From Glandiceps talaboti (lineage: Eukaryota; Hemichordata; Enteropneusta; Spengelidae), in contig NC_135552.1 in the NCBI RefSeq assembly GCF_964340395.1, positions 10,478,194 to 10,542,193 of the forward strand: DNA of 64,000 nt, read 5' to 3'. Below, one piece after another: positions 31,733 to 44,007 of the stretch (position 1 is its first letter; each line of letters starts with the position of its first letter). The notes below the pieces were generated by a model, which was not told the origin of the DNA, did not search any database, and saw only the letters and a program-made list of their open reading frames with translations. The position numbers were made by a program, and so were the translations under genes.

Positions 31733-31921
31733 TTATTTGCAACCTTTTTCGATCAGGGATTCCAAGTATCTGCTTAGTTTGCCCACTTCACGGGGTTCAC
31801 GGCCAGCCTTCATAAGCTTTCCGTTTTCCGGCCGACTCCCATCCCTGTTACTTTGAGCATCAATGGCAATGGCTGCAAGAACCAACGCTAGGACGAGTAC
31901 TATCATTACTTTCTTCATCAT
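31733..31921 (-). CDS. Small secreted peptide precursor, copy 2 (62 aa)
   Basis: Paralog of the 24209-24415 gene. The signal peptide (MMKKVMIVLVLALVLAAIAI, then DA) is almost unchanged. The pro-region is shortened by six residues and lacks the first cysteine and the KR pair. The C-terminal block GREPREVGKLSRYLESLIEK plus GCK is conserved with conservative changes (H/R, T/S, F/Y). A single cysteine remains, near the C-terminus, so if the mature form is disulfide-linked it would have to pair between chains. The TAA stop is again 2 bases before a GTAAGT donor (after 31731), with a conserved 3' exon at about 31005-31385. I recognise no family; secretion is well supported, function unknown. Confidence 0.75.
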   Translation of the reverse strand: MMKKVMIVLVLALVLAAIAIDAQSNRDGSRPENGKLMKAGREPREVGKLSRYLESLIEKGCK

Positions 31922-32071
31922 GGATAATCTATTTTATTTTTTGAAATAGACAATGAGTAATGAGTAAGTTGCCAGCAGTAAGATTATAAAAATGCCCCCC
32001 CCCCAGTACCATGCATCCTTTTTAGCACAATTGAACTGATAAGGTTCAGTATTGCTATATGCATGGCAAAG

Positions 32072-32119
32072 TGTCTGTCTGTCTGTCTGTCTGTCTGTCC
32101 TCTGTGAGTGTGTCTGTGC

Positions 32120-32170
<51 letters not shown>
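32072..32170. repeat. (CTGT)n and (GT)n microsatellite
   Basis: CTGT units 32072-32099, then GT units about 32123-32170. Equivalent to the GT tract at 24462 in unit 1. Confidence 0.95.
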
Positions 32171-32171
<1 letters not shown>

Positions 32172-32179
32172 CTTTAAGT

Positions 32180-33310
32180 CAAAAACCCCTGGACCGATTG
32201 CAATGATATTTAGTGGGTGTATTACCTTGTGTGTCTAGTTGGGAAATTGTTCAAATCAAAATGATCTTACCACCGGTGTGTGATTTTGGTCAAAAAACTT
32301 AAACTCAAAAATTCCTTGGCAGATCGGTCTGAAATTTAATGGGAACATTCTTAAGAGTGTTTAGATTAAGAATTGTTCACGGCATGATGATTCCGTCAGT
32401 GATATGCAAATTAGGGATAAAAAATGTGTCTTTTGGTCAAAAAATCTTTAATTCCAAAACTTTATGTTTACTTCGTAAACTATATGCAGATTGGGCTGAA
32501 ATTTAATGGGGGTGCAGCTGGGGGTGTATAGATGAAGAAATATTAAACATATAATGATCTCATCAGTGATATGCAAATTAGATGTTATAAATGTGAATTT
32601 TGGTCAAAATCCTATATCTCAAAATGCTCTTCGTCAGTGAGACTGAAACTGGGTGAGATGTTTCTAGAAATGTTATTCTGCAGATTATCTTCAAAACCTT
32701 TTCACACAATTGGCCCTAGCAACCATGACCATGACCTTAGCAACAACCAAATGGTAGTATATTTTGTTCAAATAACAACATCATATGGTAGGCAGGTGAG
32801 TAAACATTCAAGCAATGTATGCAAATACCACTAGCAACCATGACCAACGCCCATAGCCACAGCCAAATGATCACATATGTTGCAAAGATAACAACAGGAT
32901 TCAAAGACAAGTGAATAAACATTCAAAAAATGTATGTGCCTAGTAACAAGACCACGCTGATAGCAACAGCTAAATACTCATGAATATTGCAATGCTAACA
33001 ACAGGGATTAATAGACAAAGGAATAATCATTGAAAATGTATGCAAAGATACCTAACAACAAGGCGACGCCCATAGCAACAGCCAAACGATCTTGTATATT
33101 GAAAAGAGAACACCAGGGATTCAAAGACAAGGGAACGACCATTCAAAAAGTGAAAGCAACTATGTCTAGCAACATGGCCATGCCCATAGCAACAGCCTAA
33201 TGATCGTGTGTATTGTAAAGATAACAGCAGGGTTGGATAGGCAACTGGATAATCATTCAGCAAATGAACACCTATACCTAGCATGGATCAACATGTGGGT
33301 AAACATTTCT
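32180..33310. repeat. Dispersed repeat passing into ~110-bp tandem monomers
   Basis: The first part (32180-32700) contains repeated phrases such as GTGATATGCAAATTAG and AATTTAATGGG. From about 32800 to 33310 there are about five diverged monomers at spacings of roughly 108-115 bases. Each carries an AACATTCAA-like phrase, CCCATAGCAACAGCCAAATG and AACAACAGGGATTCAAAGAC. Reverse-oriented relatives occur at 21720-21970, and a fragment near 34740-34800. Confidence 0.65.
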
Positions 33311-33534
33311 AAAAACTGCACAGTTGGGCTACAACGCCAGTCGCTCTATTTTTGTAAAATGGTGACAATAATATAAAAGTACAATATATTTTACCAACAT
33401 TCTGTGTGAAATGTGTTCGATAGTTTGTGTGTGTCATCATATGAAACCACCAAGCACTTGGTTACTTTGCTAAAACAAACTTCATAGTGGAATAGCTGAG
33501 CAGCAGAACCACTTCTATACATGTTACAAAAAGC

Positions 33535-33535
33535 C

Positions 33536-33570
<35 letters not shown>

Positions 33571-33571
33571 A
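33535..33571. repeat. (AAC)n microsatellite
   Basis: About 12 AAC units. Confidence 0.95.
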
Positions 33572-35167
33572 ACAACAGAGCTATTCTGGACGATAGGTCA
33601 CTTGTTGTTATTGTGCAATGAACTGTTGTTGTCTAGACTTGCCTCAGGCTGTTTAATAGCTTTCTACGAAGTTGGGGACATTCTCTATTCAATTGCCAAA
33701 TTAATGGTATGATTAGAACATACGTCAATTTAGGTTCTGCCTTCAGTAGCTGCCCTAGAAACTAACAACAAATAAAAGACCATATCAGACAACAGATTAC
33801 ATAAATATATCGAAAAGCATGAAGAAGCAATGCACTTAGGAATGAAATGAGGAAGTTTTAAAGAATAACTGAGAGTTTTTTCGCTTCTGCGATCATCAAA
33901 TGGTAGAATCAGTTTGATAAAGTCTATATGTTCACTTGCATATTTGCTGGTACAGTATATGGCAACCTGCACAACACAGCAGGACGAACCGAGACCTATT
34001 TGTTTCCTATTCCGCGAAGCGCCCACTGTGCGTGCAAGGTCAACAACGGGGTCAAATTTGGCAAGCGACTAATGATTATTCATAAGGCAGTATATTATAA
34101 TTACCGTCTGGTTTACAATGATATGCCTAAACTGGATAATTTTCTTGCAATGTAGTCTTTATTTATGTCTGCGCTGCATTTTTTATTTTTGGCGCACTTA
34201 TTTTTAGAGACGGCCAGTCAGCATGTCGTAACATTGAGTTGAGTTACAGTGGAATGTTTCGTGTTTATATTATTTACACTCCTTGATATTTTGTCGTGTT
34301 AGGACCTTCTATCTTTCATATATCAGCCAATATTTGGTAGTTTTGATGTTAGGATTAAGTGCCCTTGTATTTAGTACTTTTTATAACATTAACTGACCTA
34401 TTTTCGTAATTTCAAGCCTGGCTTAAATATCGTTAGTTTTGTCAACGGCTAAGAATACTTGACGATAAAATCATATACTCAAATACAGATTACAATAATA
34501 TAGCAGTGTTGCAGCCTTTTGAAAGAGTGGGACATAAATAGTGTCCCAAGACTTTCATTTTTCTGGGTCATCATACATTTGTGGGGGGGGGGACATTACA
34601 AAAAAAGCACCAATGGCATTGTAGCACAACAGTACAGTTTTCAAAATATTAACCCACATGCTGACCCATTCTAGATATTTGCTGAATAATGATTTATTAA
34701 TAATAATAATGATAATTATGCAGTATGCGATATACATGATCATTTGACTGTTCGTGTAGGCGTGGTCATGTTGCTAAACATATTTGCATACAATTTTAGT
34801 GTGGGTCATCTGTGACCCATTACTTCCAAAATTGTGGGTCAGGTCAAAACAATGTGTGTCTGAAAATGACCCAAAGACCCCCTCTGGCTGCAACACTGAA
34901 GATAGAGTATTAATTAAAAATTGTAAAAGATACGAATTTTGTCTATTATACTCGGAAAATGGATGCAAAATTTGAACATTACAAGTTGAAATTTGAAAAA
35001 TTGAACCGACGAGATGTTTGCACCCTGTTGAATTCAGAAAACGCTATTGTGGGCTGTGGGAAATTACATCAGTATTCTATGCCATTTAGCATAACATGAC
35101 AGTGAGAAAGACATAGTAACAATCCGTTCAAAACCGAGAAAAACAGGAAAACACGTCGAATACGTAC

Positions 35168-35215
35168 CTTGTTCTTGTAGTTTTACTGAACGATTGTGTT
35201 ATGTCTCACGTGACT
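35168..35215 (-). other. Candidate distal 5' leader exon, peptide gene copy 2
   Basis: Minus-strand block ending in donor CAAG|GTACGTATT, conserved with 29528-29575. The TATA-like motif of copy 1 reads TTAGAT here, so promoter identity is uncertain. Confidence 0.3.
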
Positions 35216-35399
35216 TGAGCAGGATCTAAAGAACCAATGAGCAGTGACAGAAGTAGAGCGTTACTGATGTGTTGCATGTTGACCCCGGCTGTTGGTATGG
35301 TTCACAAAACAGCTTAAACCATGACAGGCCCAATCTATAAGTGACGCAAACTGAGAATTTAATTTTGTTTCTAAAGTTACTTCCATAAAATACGGTAGT

Positions 35400-35880
35400 A
35401 AACCTATTCTAACCAGATTTAAACTGAATGCCTTCTGTCGTAAGGGCAAAGTTTTGAGATTGTCGTTCCTACAGACAATTGTTGGAATATAATAGAACAT
35501 GTACAATAAGTTATTTTTCTCATTGATTACTATTTGCCCATTGCCGTTTAGTGATCTCCTGGCCAACCACAACATGTAATGTGAAGCTTTACAGGACGTT
35601 GTAGCATAGCATTCACCGTAGAAAGAGTTTTAAAGGCCAAGAAAATTTGTTTCTGGTCAGCGCCATTCACGTGTTATTTTTTTCAGCCAATTAATTCAGT
35701 CTGCAGATGAAAGGGAAAACACAAAAGTAACTCTCCCTACATTAATTGCCACTAGTGAAGACAACTGCAAAGCTAATCATGAACTAGCCTATGACATCTG
35801 CCCCCGGCATCTGCCCAACATACACGCTTGCTGTAAAGTACTAAATAAAAAGAACAGTAACTTCTGAGGAAATCAAAAAA
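35400..35880. other. Spacer before the retroelement
   Basis: End of segmental unit 2, then about 500 bases with no gene. A piece of the 38025 repeat family (GGCCAAGAAAATTTGTTTCTGGTCAG) lies at about 35635-35670. Confidence 0.4.
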
Positions 35881-35881
35881 G

Positions 35882-37972
35882 TTGTACTATAGTAACAAAC
35901 TTAAAGCTTGCCGTGGTGACTCGACCAAGCTATGGAAAGAAATCAATGGCTTGTTAGGTAAAACTCATGGACCCCAGTCTCATCTTCCTAGCAAAATTAA
36001 TAACGATGAACATGTTAATCACACCTGTCACCCTGACAACACTATAACAGATCCTCTTCATATTGTAGAAACTTTCAATGATTTCTTTTCAAACATAGGT
36101 AGAAACTTAGCTGACAATGTAAATAGTAATTCTAATTATAGGAACTTTATTCATTCGCCATGCAACTCATCCATTTATTTTCACCCTATCTCAAAACAAG
36201 ATGTCATTAATGAAATCATGTTACCAAACCCCTCTAAAGCAACTGGTTACGATAACAACTTACCTGCCCGATTGCTTCGTGATGGCGCTAGTGCCATTGC
36301 TACACCACTTTGCCATATCATAAATCTTTCACTTTCATGTGGTATTTTTCCTGATAGTCTTAAAATTGCTCGAGTAACTCCAATTTATAAAAAGGGTCCC
36401 CATATAACACTGGTAACTATCGACCAATTTCCCTCCTTCCACAACTTAGCAAAGTTTTTGAAAAAGTTATTTACAGGCAACTAATTTCTTTTCTCGACAG
36501 ACATTCCTTGATTTACCCCCATCAGTATGGTTTCAGGAAAACATATAGCACTAAACTAGCATTAATTAATCTCCTTGAAGATATTTTACAAAAGATTGAT
36601 AATGGGAATGTAATATTAGGAGTCTGTCTTGATCTGGCTAAAGCATTTGATACCATTGATCACGAAATTCTCTTAGATAAACTCAACTACTATGGAGTGA
36701 GGGGTGTCCCACATAACTGGTTTAAAAGCTACTTGTCCAACAGAAAACAGTTTGTTAAGGTTGGCAGGTACAGCTCCTCACATAAACTTATTAGTCATGG
36801 AGTGCCTCAGGGATATATTCTGGGTCCCATACTTTTCCTTCTTTATATCAACGATCTTCCTTACTATTCTTCTTACTTCAAATCAAAGCTTTTTGATGAT
36901 GACTCAACTTTCTTTCATTCATTCTCAAATAATGTGAACATCGATGATGCTAACCTTCACTTCAAAGACATTTTTAACTGGTGTTATGCAAACAAATTAA
37001 CCATTAACCAGGATAAAACTAATTACATTTCTTTTCCACACATCAAAGCTCATTTCATCGGAGCGGGTCAATTTTTATTAACACAAAAGAAGTTAAAGAG
37101 ACTGAACAGGTATCACATTTAGGCATTACCCTTGACTGCCATTTGACGTGGAAATCACACATAAACAATATATGTGCAAGGATCAGTCCCAAAATTGGAA
37201 TAATTGCAAAACTTAGACACTTTGTTCCAAGTTATGTTCTGCTTTTATTGTTTAACTCTCTTGTCCTTCCCCATATTTCATATTGCCTTGAACTTTGGGG
37301 AAGCACTTACCCCTCTGCTTTAGTCCCTCTTCATAAGCTCCTAAAGAGGTTAGTGCGTGTAATGACCTTCAGTCCTCCACGAACTCCTAGTGAACCACTA
37401 TTCAAGGAATTAAATATTTTGAACATTTACCAGCAATTTAATTACCAGGTTGGGATATTCATGTATGACCTCTTAACAGACAGATTACCTCATAAATTCA
37501 CAGACTATTTCAGTTTTCCAAGTCATGGCTACAACACTAGATCTACAGCACACTCTCATATCCTTATTCCAAAAAGAAATCTTCGTCTGGGTCAATTTTC
37601 ACTTAGTTATCATGGAGCTAAATTTTGGAATAGCTTACCTGCATCAATAAAAAACATATCCAGATAAGAAATCATTTCAAGCGTGCCCTCAGAGATTGTA
37701 TTATTCTAATGTAATTTTATTTGTATTTAATGTATTTTTCACACCCGAAATGTATATACCTACGTACATGTATTCTTCTTTTCTCTGATTAATTTATACT
37801 TTTCATGAGCCGGGGGGGGGGGGGGGGGCGGGGGGGGGATGGGTGACTGGACACCTACTAGCTTTTCATTAGCTATCTTCCAGCACCCAGTCGCATTTCT
37901 CATTTTCATTTAATTTGTATTTATTTATCAATTTGTGTTATTGCGAATAAAGAACTTAAAGTCAACTGCAAT
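35882..37972 (+). pseudogene. 5'-truncated, inactivated non-LTR retrotransposon (reverse transcriptase)
   Basis: Reverse transcriptase homology spans three frames (35882-36484, 36508-37122, 37143-37667). Visible family motifs include QYGFRKTYST, VCLDLAKAFDTIDHEIL, HGVPQGYILGPILFLLYIND and LFDDDSTFF. These belong to LINE-type elements of the jockey/CR1 group. The catalytic box, normally [FY]ADD, reads FDDD; the usual VPQGS reads VPQGY. Frameshifts lie near 36410-36490 and 37070-37140. The endonuclease region and first ORF are absent, typical 5' truncation. The 3' UTR holds a G-rich run (37812-37839) and ends with AATAAA at about 37953. No clear target duplication was identified. The element is dead. 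Confidence 0.85.
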
Positions 37973-38024
37973 GATGAGTGGTTTGATTAACGTTTGTTGA
38001 GAATGTAAAAAAATAATCGCATTG

Positions 38025-38590
38025 TTGCACCACTTTAGACAACATTTCCTGACAAGAAAATACTTTTTTTCTTTCTTGTGACCTACTGAAAAAATGCCAA
38101 TAACTGATCAAAACTAAACGCTACATCATTAATATTTTCTGGACAAGTGTGCTTTGGTATCACAAATGTATGTATCAAATTATATTGGATTTGAGGAGTG
38201 CATTGAGATATAGCCTAATTACAGAAAAGTTAATTATGTAAATTGTTCATTAATATTCATGAAATGTTTACCAAAACCTAACCAGTTCTTGTCGCCACTA
38301 CCTTGCAGAACACATGCAATAAATTTCGTTTGAATTGAGCCAGTCCTTTTTTTTTTTAGAAAATGGTGATAAAGTCGCACCATTTTAGACAACCTTTCCT
38401 GACCAGAAACTATTTTTTTCTTTTTGTGGCCTGCCGAAAATATGACAATAACTTATATTATTAAAACTAAAAGCTACATTAGTAATATTTTCAGGACAGG
38501 TGCGCTTTGGTATCGCAAATGTATGTACCAAGTTATAATGAATTTGAAGCATGCATTCTTGAGATATAGCCTAATTCCCAAAAACTGTTT
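38025..38590 (+). repeat. Two tandem copies of an interspersed repeat
   Basis: Copy 1 is about 38025-38345 and copy 2 about 38366-38590. Both read CACC..TTTAGACAAC.TTTCCTGAC..GAAA, then GTGCTTTGGTATC.CAAATGTATGTA and a stretch ending in GAGATATAGCCTAATT. A reverse copy is at 22290-22640. No coding capacity seen. Confidence 0.65.
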
Positions 38591-40167
38591 TCATTCTGCC
38601 AGTCACGACATCAGTGCAGAATGGTATGAACGTTTTGACAGATCGATTATGTATATTTCGTTTTTCCTCAGTATGGCTGGCGCTGCCGGGGCCGGTAGCT
38701 TGCATAGCGGGTGTTTAGAAACCGATACAGCTTTGAAGACAAAAAGTTGCTTTATGTATATGTAACAGATACAATCCGACCAATATGCGTACACCGGCTC
38801 ATTCCCTTTGTTGTGTATTGAGTTTCGAAATCCAATATACTCCGGAAATAACTCATACACTGCTATCATACCACCACAACAATAATAATAACAGTGTCTG
38901 CGCCATCGTGCATGTCTGCATATCTTCCGGGCTATTTATACATTCTAGCTAATACACATACACAAACAAAATTAGACACTCGCTTCACACTACAAGTTCT
39001 CAAATACAGTGTCTGCTGTACTGTGCATTATCTCAGAGGATATTTTTGACATTGGAGTTAGAATTACACACATCAATGAAGTTGGATACTCTCTGCACTC
39101 TCCATGTTCATAAATGTAAACTGAGCGAAACGTCGCTTTCGACAAGACATGCTTAGCTACTGAAAGGTTCACACGCACAAGCTATTGACGTTTATTTGGC
39201 TAGGCTTTCGCCACCATCGATCATTCATTTTGACAGCTCTTTCTGGTTGATAACAAACTCGATACTTTAAGTTACAAACATCTTCCTGTTGGAGTATATT
39301 GCGCACACAGTCAAATATACTCCGGATGTTGACTTTTTATTACCATGTCTGTCTAATATACTCCGGGTATGGACTTTTCATTACCCGGATGGTATTTCTC
39401 ATATTCTCAGCTCCCTGGATTTTGAAGCGGGAAGTTTGAGGACACTTGATTGGCTGATCACCCGATTAGTCACTGTCGCTTGACAAGTAACGCCCACGCC
39501 GGTGTACAAACAAATGTATACGAACTACAAAAAAGTTCCATCAAGAGCGAAACCAGGTTCGTCAAGAGTTACCAGGAACGGATAGGCTAAAATTTAAAAA
39601 GGAAGAATGAACACGGCTGAACAATCGTAATTATTCTCACCGTAAATTAGTTGTTTTTATAGATCGATTTTTGTAAATCTATAGTCACAGACTGAAATGT
39701 CCATTGGTGTAATAACGATTAATCTAGTTCCCGACGGTGACGTTAACTTTCCTCCTAACGGTGATGTTGACAGTGAAAGTATGAACGCTGATGTTGATTT
39801 CCACTGTTTACTTTAATGTAGTGTACCATAATGTACGAGGGGAGGGGTGGGGTACTGTATAATTACACATTGAAATATCTGTAACCGGGAGGAGCAACAA
39901 AACTTTTTGGGTAAATTTCGGGAGGGCCATGAAATTTTTGGAGAGCGTGAAGGCGAGGGGGGGGGGGGGGTGCGTGCAATTTTTTTTGACCAAACTAATC
40001 TCCCCCCCCCCCCGGACGTAAATTCTGACCCCTGCCTAAGTGATGATTAGATGTATGGATTTTGCCTACTGAAAGCCAATGGTAAGTGTTGTAAGCCTGG
40101 GCAACCATACACAATCTTTTACTATTTATTGTATAATATGTTCAAAAGAAGCTGCTTAATGTGTGTG

Positions 40168-40320
<153 letters not shown>

Positions 40321-40496
40321 TATTTTATTATAGTGACACAGTTTCACATACAGAAGTATACACATACATAAAGTACTCAAAGAGAAAATTCTTTGTAATA
40401 CACAAGTAGTAATTATGTGAAACCCCAGCCAGGTAATTATTGGCTTATGAGTCACTGTACCAAAAGTACCAAAATACATGTATCTTTTTGTACCAA

Positions 40497-40560
40497 ATAT
40501 ATATATATATATATATACACACACATATATACACACACATATATATACACACATATATAT

Positions 40561-40599
<39 letters not shown>

Positions 40600-40600
40600 C
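40497..40600. repeat. Compound (AT)n/(CA)n microsatellite
   Basis: Alternating blocks of AT and CA dinucleotides, giving artificial Tyr-Ile and Thr-His frames. Confidence 0.95.
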
Positions 40601-40745
40601 AAATGTACAATAAATAATTTTTATTATTATTATCATTATATAAGTCATGCCACTACCACCCATCATTGCATACCATAAACCAGCTACAGTAGGTGACATT
40701 ATACATCAGAACAAACGCCAAATCTGACAAGATATTTATCTACAG

Positions 40746-40751
40746 TTTATT
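40746..40751 (-). terminator. Poly(A) signal of WDR4
   Basis: TTTATT on plus, AATAAA on minus, 70 bases beyond the WDR4 stop codon. Confidence 0.65.
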
Positions 40752-40820
40752 GTATACAGTCTATGTTAACATGACAATAAAATTACAATTGACAAAAAAG
40801 ACATGTCACAGAAATTAATA

Positions 40821-43800
40821 CTATGAGTCTGATTTTTGCCTTTTAGTTTGTGGTGAGGTACTCGTTTCTTGTACATCCTGTTTTGTAGATTTCTGAAGTC
40901 TTTCTTTCTTTCTTGATAGGTATTCTTGCACATTATTGAATGCTTTCTTATGTAGGTGACTGTAAAATGGTTCCACAGGGGCACAGTCTATGCAAGAAAT
41001 AAAAACATTTATTTTTTTGTCAAAAAGTATGACACTCGTGTAATGCTATGTGCTCAAGTTTGACAGCTATACTACAGTGCTTATACCATGCACGAGCTAA
41101 GTTGAACAAAAAATATGGAATACGTACTCCGGTCGTTCTACGTCACAACAGTGGTCATCTATGTCACAATATATGTCTACGTCACTGGTTCTGCTGTGTT
41201 TGAAATATGGGTCAAAATGTTCAAAATTGCCAATACTTTCACACATTGTCGTGACACAGACATGTGTTGTCATGACACAGAATGACCAGGATATAAATTC
41301 CATATTTTTTTGTTCAACTTTGCTTGTCCATGGTATAAAGAATACAGTATGGACACCCTAACAGAAATATACCCTAATATCAATGCCAGTGTGGTATACT
41401 TGGGGTATTTGTACTTATGTTTGCTGTGGCTGTACATTCACAAGCATAGAAAGTGAAAGTGTGAAAGTATAGCTGCAATAAATACCACAACTAAGAGTGC
41501 AAGTACCCTGCATACCAATCTGATTAAAATCTGATGTAGTGAAGTGGGTGTGATTTCTTTATTTACTTCTGTTTTCTACTTAACTTTTATTGTCGTTTGT
41601 TCTTTTTTGTTCTGTGAGTAAGTGCCTTGTTCCTACATCTGACACAATACCATAGGAGTTCATGTACAAATTCCACATGCTTAGTAGATTTACTCAACCA
41701 ATGAGAATGCATAATACACGGAAACATACGGGTACAGTCCCTCAGAACACTCTGTTCAGAAAGAGCTCGAGCGCAGACAGCGATGTTATCGTTATTGTTT
41801 GGTGGTTATCTTTCTTTCAATTTCGATTGTCAAGTTTTATATTGTAAGATGGATTCTGATTGGCTACATGTAAGTACGGGATTTGAATGTGAACTCCTAT
41901 GATATTGTATCAGATGTAGAACCTTGGCGCCCACTCACAGAACAAAAAAGAATGAAAATAAAAGTAGAAAACAGAGGTAAATAAAGAAATTGCACCAAGT
42001 TCACAACATCAGATTTCAATCAGACTGCCAGAGTACCTACATTGGCATCCTGGCTTCATACTATTTCTATTATCAACTGATTATGACACATGTTTACCAG
42101 CAAAAGAAAATTTCCCAAAATACAAAACTGTGTGTTCATATGATTTCACTACACTGGATGTTTGTGTATTCATTTACATACATGTATACTGGCAGTTTAT
42201 TTTTGTTACTGCACTGCCAGTGGAAACTATAGTGCAATGCAATAAAATCATGTCTTACCTTTAAAGAAATCCCAGTCATTTCTGATAGTTTGGAAGGTGC
42301 GTGTGTCTTCATCGTCACGATCATTACTCAGAACTGTAAGCTAATGACAAGTAGAGACAGCTGTTTATTTATCAGCCAATCTAAACAACATGGCCATGGT
42401 AAATTAATTAAGACGTTCTACTCTGATACATATTAAAACAAAATTAACAAGACTTATCTGGAAGTTGAAGTTTGAATGTAATTCTACCGAATTATCTCGA
42501 GCACTGAGTGATCAAGTGACCAAATCCCAGATGGAAATAAACCAAGCCATAACTATCATGCATATTAATCCTGATATGTACGGAATATACTTTGAAGGCT
42601 GCAGATTGCATCACCACAGTCAAGATTTTTGCTTACTGAGATAGGCACAAACTGACACTATTGTTGCACCGTATTGATGTGAGCTATTGAATGAATAAAA
42701 GTTTTAGTTTGTGTCTATCTCAGTAAGCCAAAATCTCCATTGCTGTTGTTATAATATCGGGCTGACTGCATCAAACACTGAACAGCTTGGTAATGAGTAT
42801 GGATTGCTGACAATATCTATCAACACCAAATACAACACTTACCATTGGCTTGACTTTGTCATCACTTTCATATTTATAAAGACTTAACGGTTTTGTAGAA
42901 TTTGGCAGGAGAACACACATTATGTTGTCATGGAAACTGACATCCCATGGAGGTACAGTGGTATCCAGTTTACAGAGTTGTGAGATGTTTACTTTTGGAC
43001 TATTTCCCTGGATCTGTACAACCCATACTGTGGGATTTTTTTCAACTAAGACGGCAGCTAGATTGTGTTTGGCTGAACAAGAAATGCATGACACTGCCAA
43101 AGTTTGATTTTCTTCAGTGTACAGCTTGAAAGTGTCCAAAAGTTGACCCTGTGAAAAATTCCATGCTCTGATAGTTCCATCCTGTATAAAAATGGAAAAG
43201 ATAAATGTAATAATATAATACCACCTCCCTGTGGTGTAGCGGCAAGAGCTCAGGATTAGCAGTCAGGTTATGGGTTCGAATAATGGTGATTTGGAATATC
43301 GTCACATTTCAATCAGTGCAGAACGAGTGACATAGACACAGGTTGTCATTATGTATAATGACCAAGGTATCAATATTTTCTGTTTAAAGACAATAACTTG
43401 GCTTGTGTGTGGTATGAAAACACATACATAACACAGGCTGCCAGTAACTGAGAAGGATTAAATCCTTCACATTACAATGTCTATCCTCTCAGGTCCCAAA
43501 TGCAAATGATTATTCTCACCCAACCAATCAAAAGGAAATTTTAAATTCATTCTTCAGTTTGTTACATTACATGTCACATGTATTTTGAATATTAATATTA
43601 ATATGTACTGTAAATATGTTTTGGCCACAAAATAATTTCTGTTCATTACACATTCTAGAAATAAGTTACAAAAGAGACCATTGGCAGATCTGATTGGTTC
43701 AACTTATAATACACAAACCATGTTTACTTAATTCCTTCAAACCTACCCCTGATCCTGTAATCAGTACTTCTGGTTGCCATGGTAGCAGCATAAGCCGACT

Positions 43801-43956
43801 TACAAAACTGTAATGAAGAACACATTACCATTGTTTACACAGATAATTGATAATTGTTGTGATTCATACATACCCAGGAGTCAATGTTCATTTCTTGTAA
43901 TCTATCTTTTCAAATTCATGTTTGTAATATACAGATACAGATAGATATAGATACAG

Positions 43957-44007
<51 letters not shown>

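Larger units (their letters stand above)
30010..35360. repeat. Segmental tandem duplication, unit 2
   Basis: Collinear with unit 1 (about 22600-29750). Contains peptide gene copy 2, its 3' exon, the GT tract, the distal block with candidate leader exon, and a unit-2-specific TTAA-flanked MITE at 30200-30447. Confidence 0.8.

Noticed and set aside
43213-43290. A functional tRNA gene
   Set aside because: A- and B-box-like motifs are present but stems do not pair well and the body is repeated elsewhere, so a SINE head is more likely.
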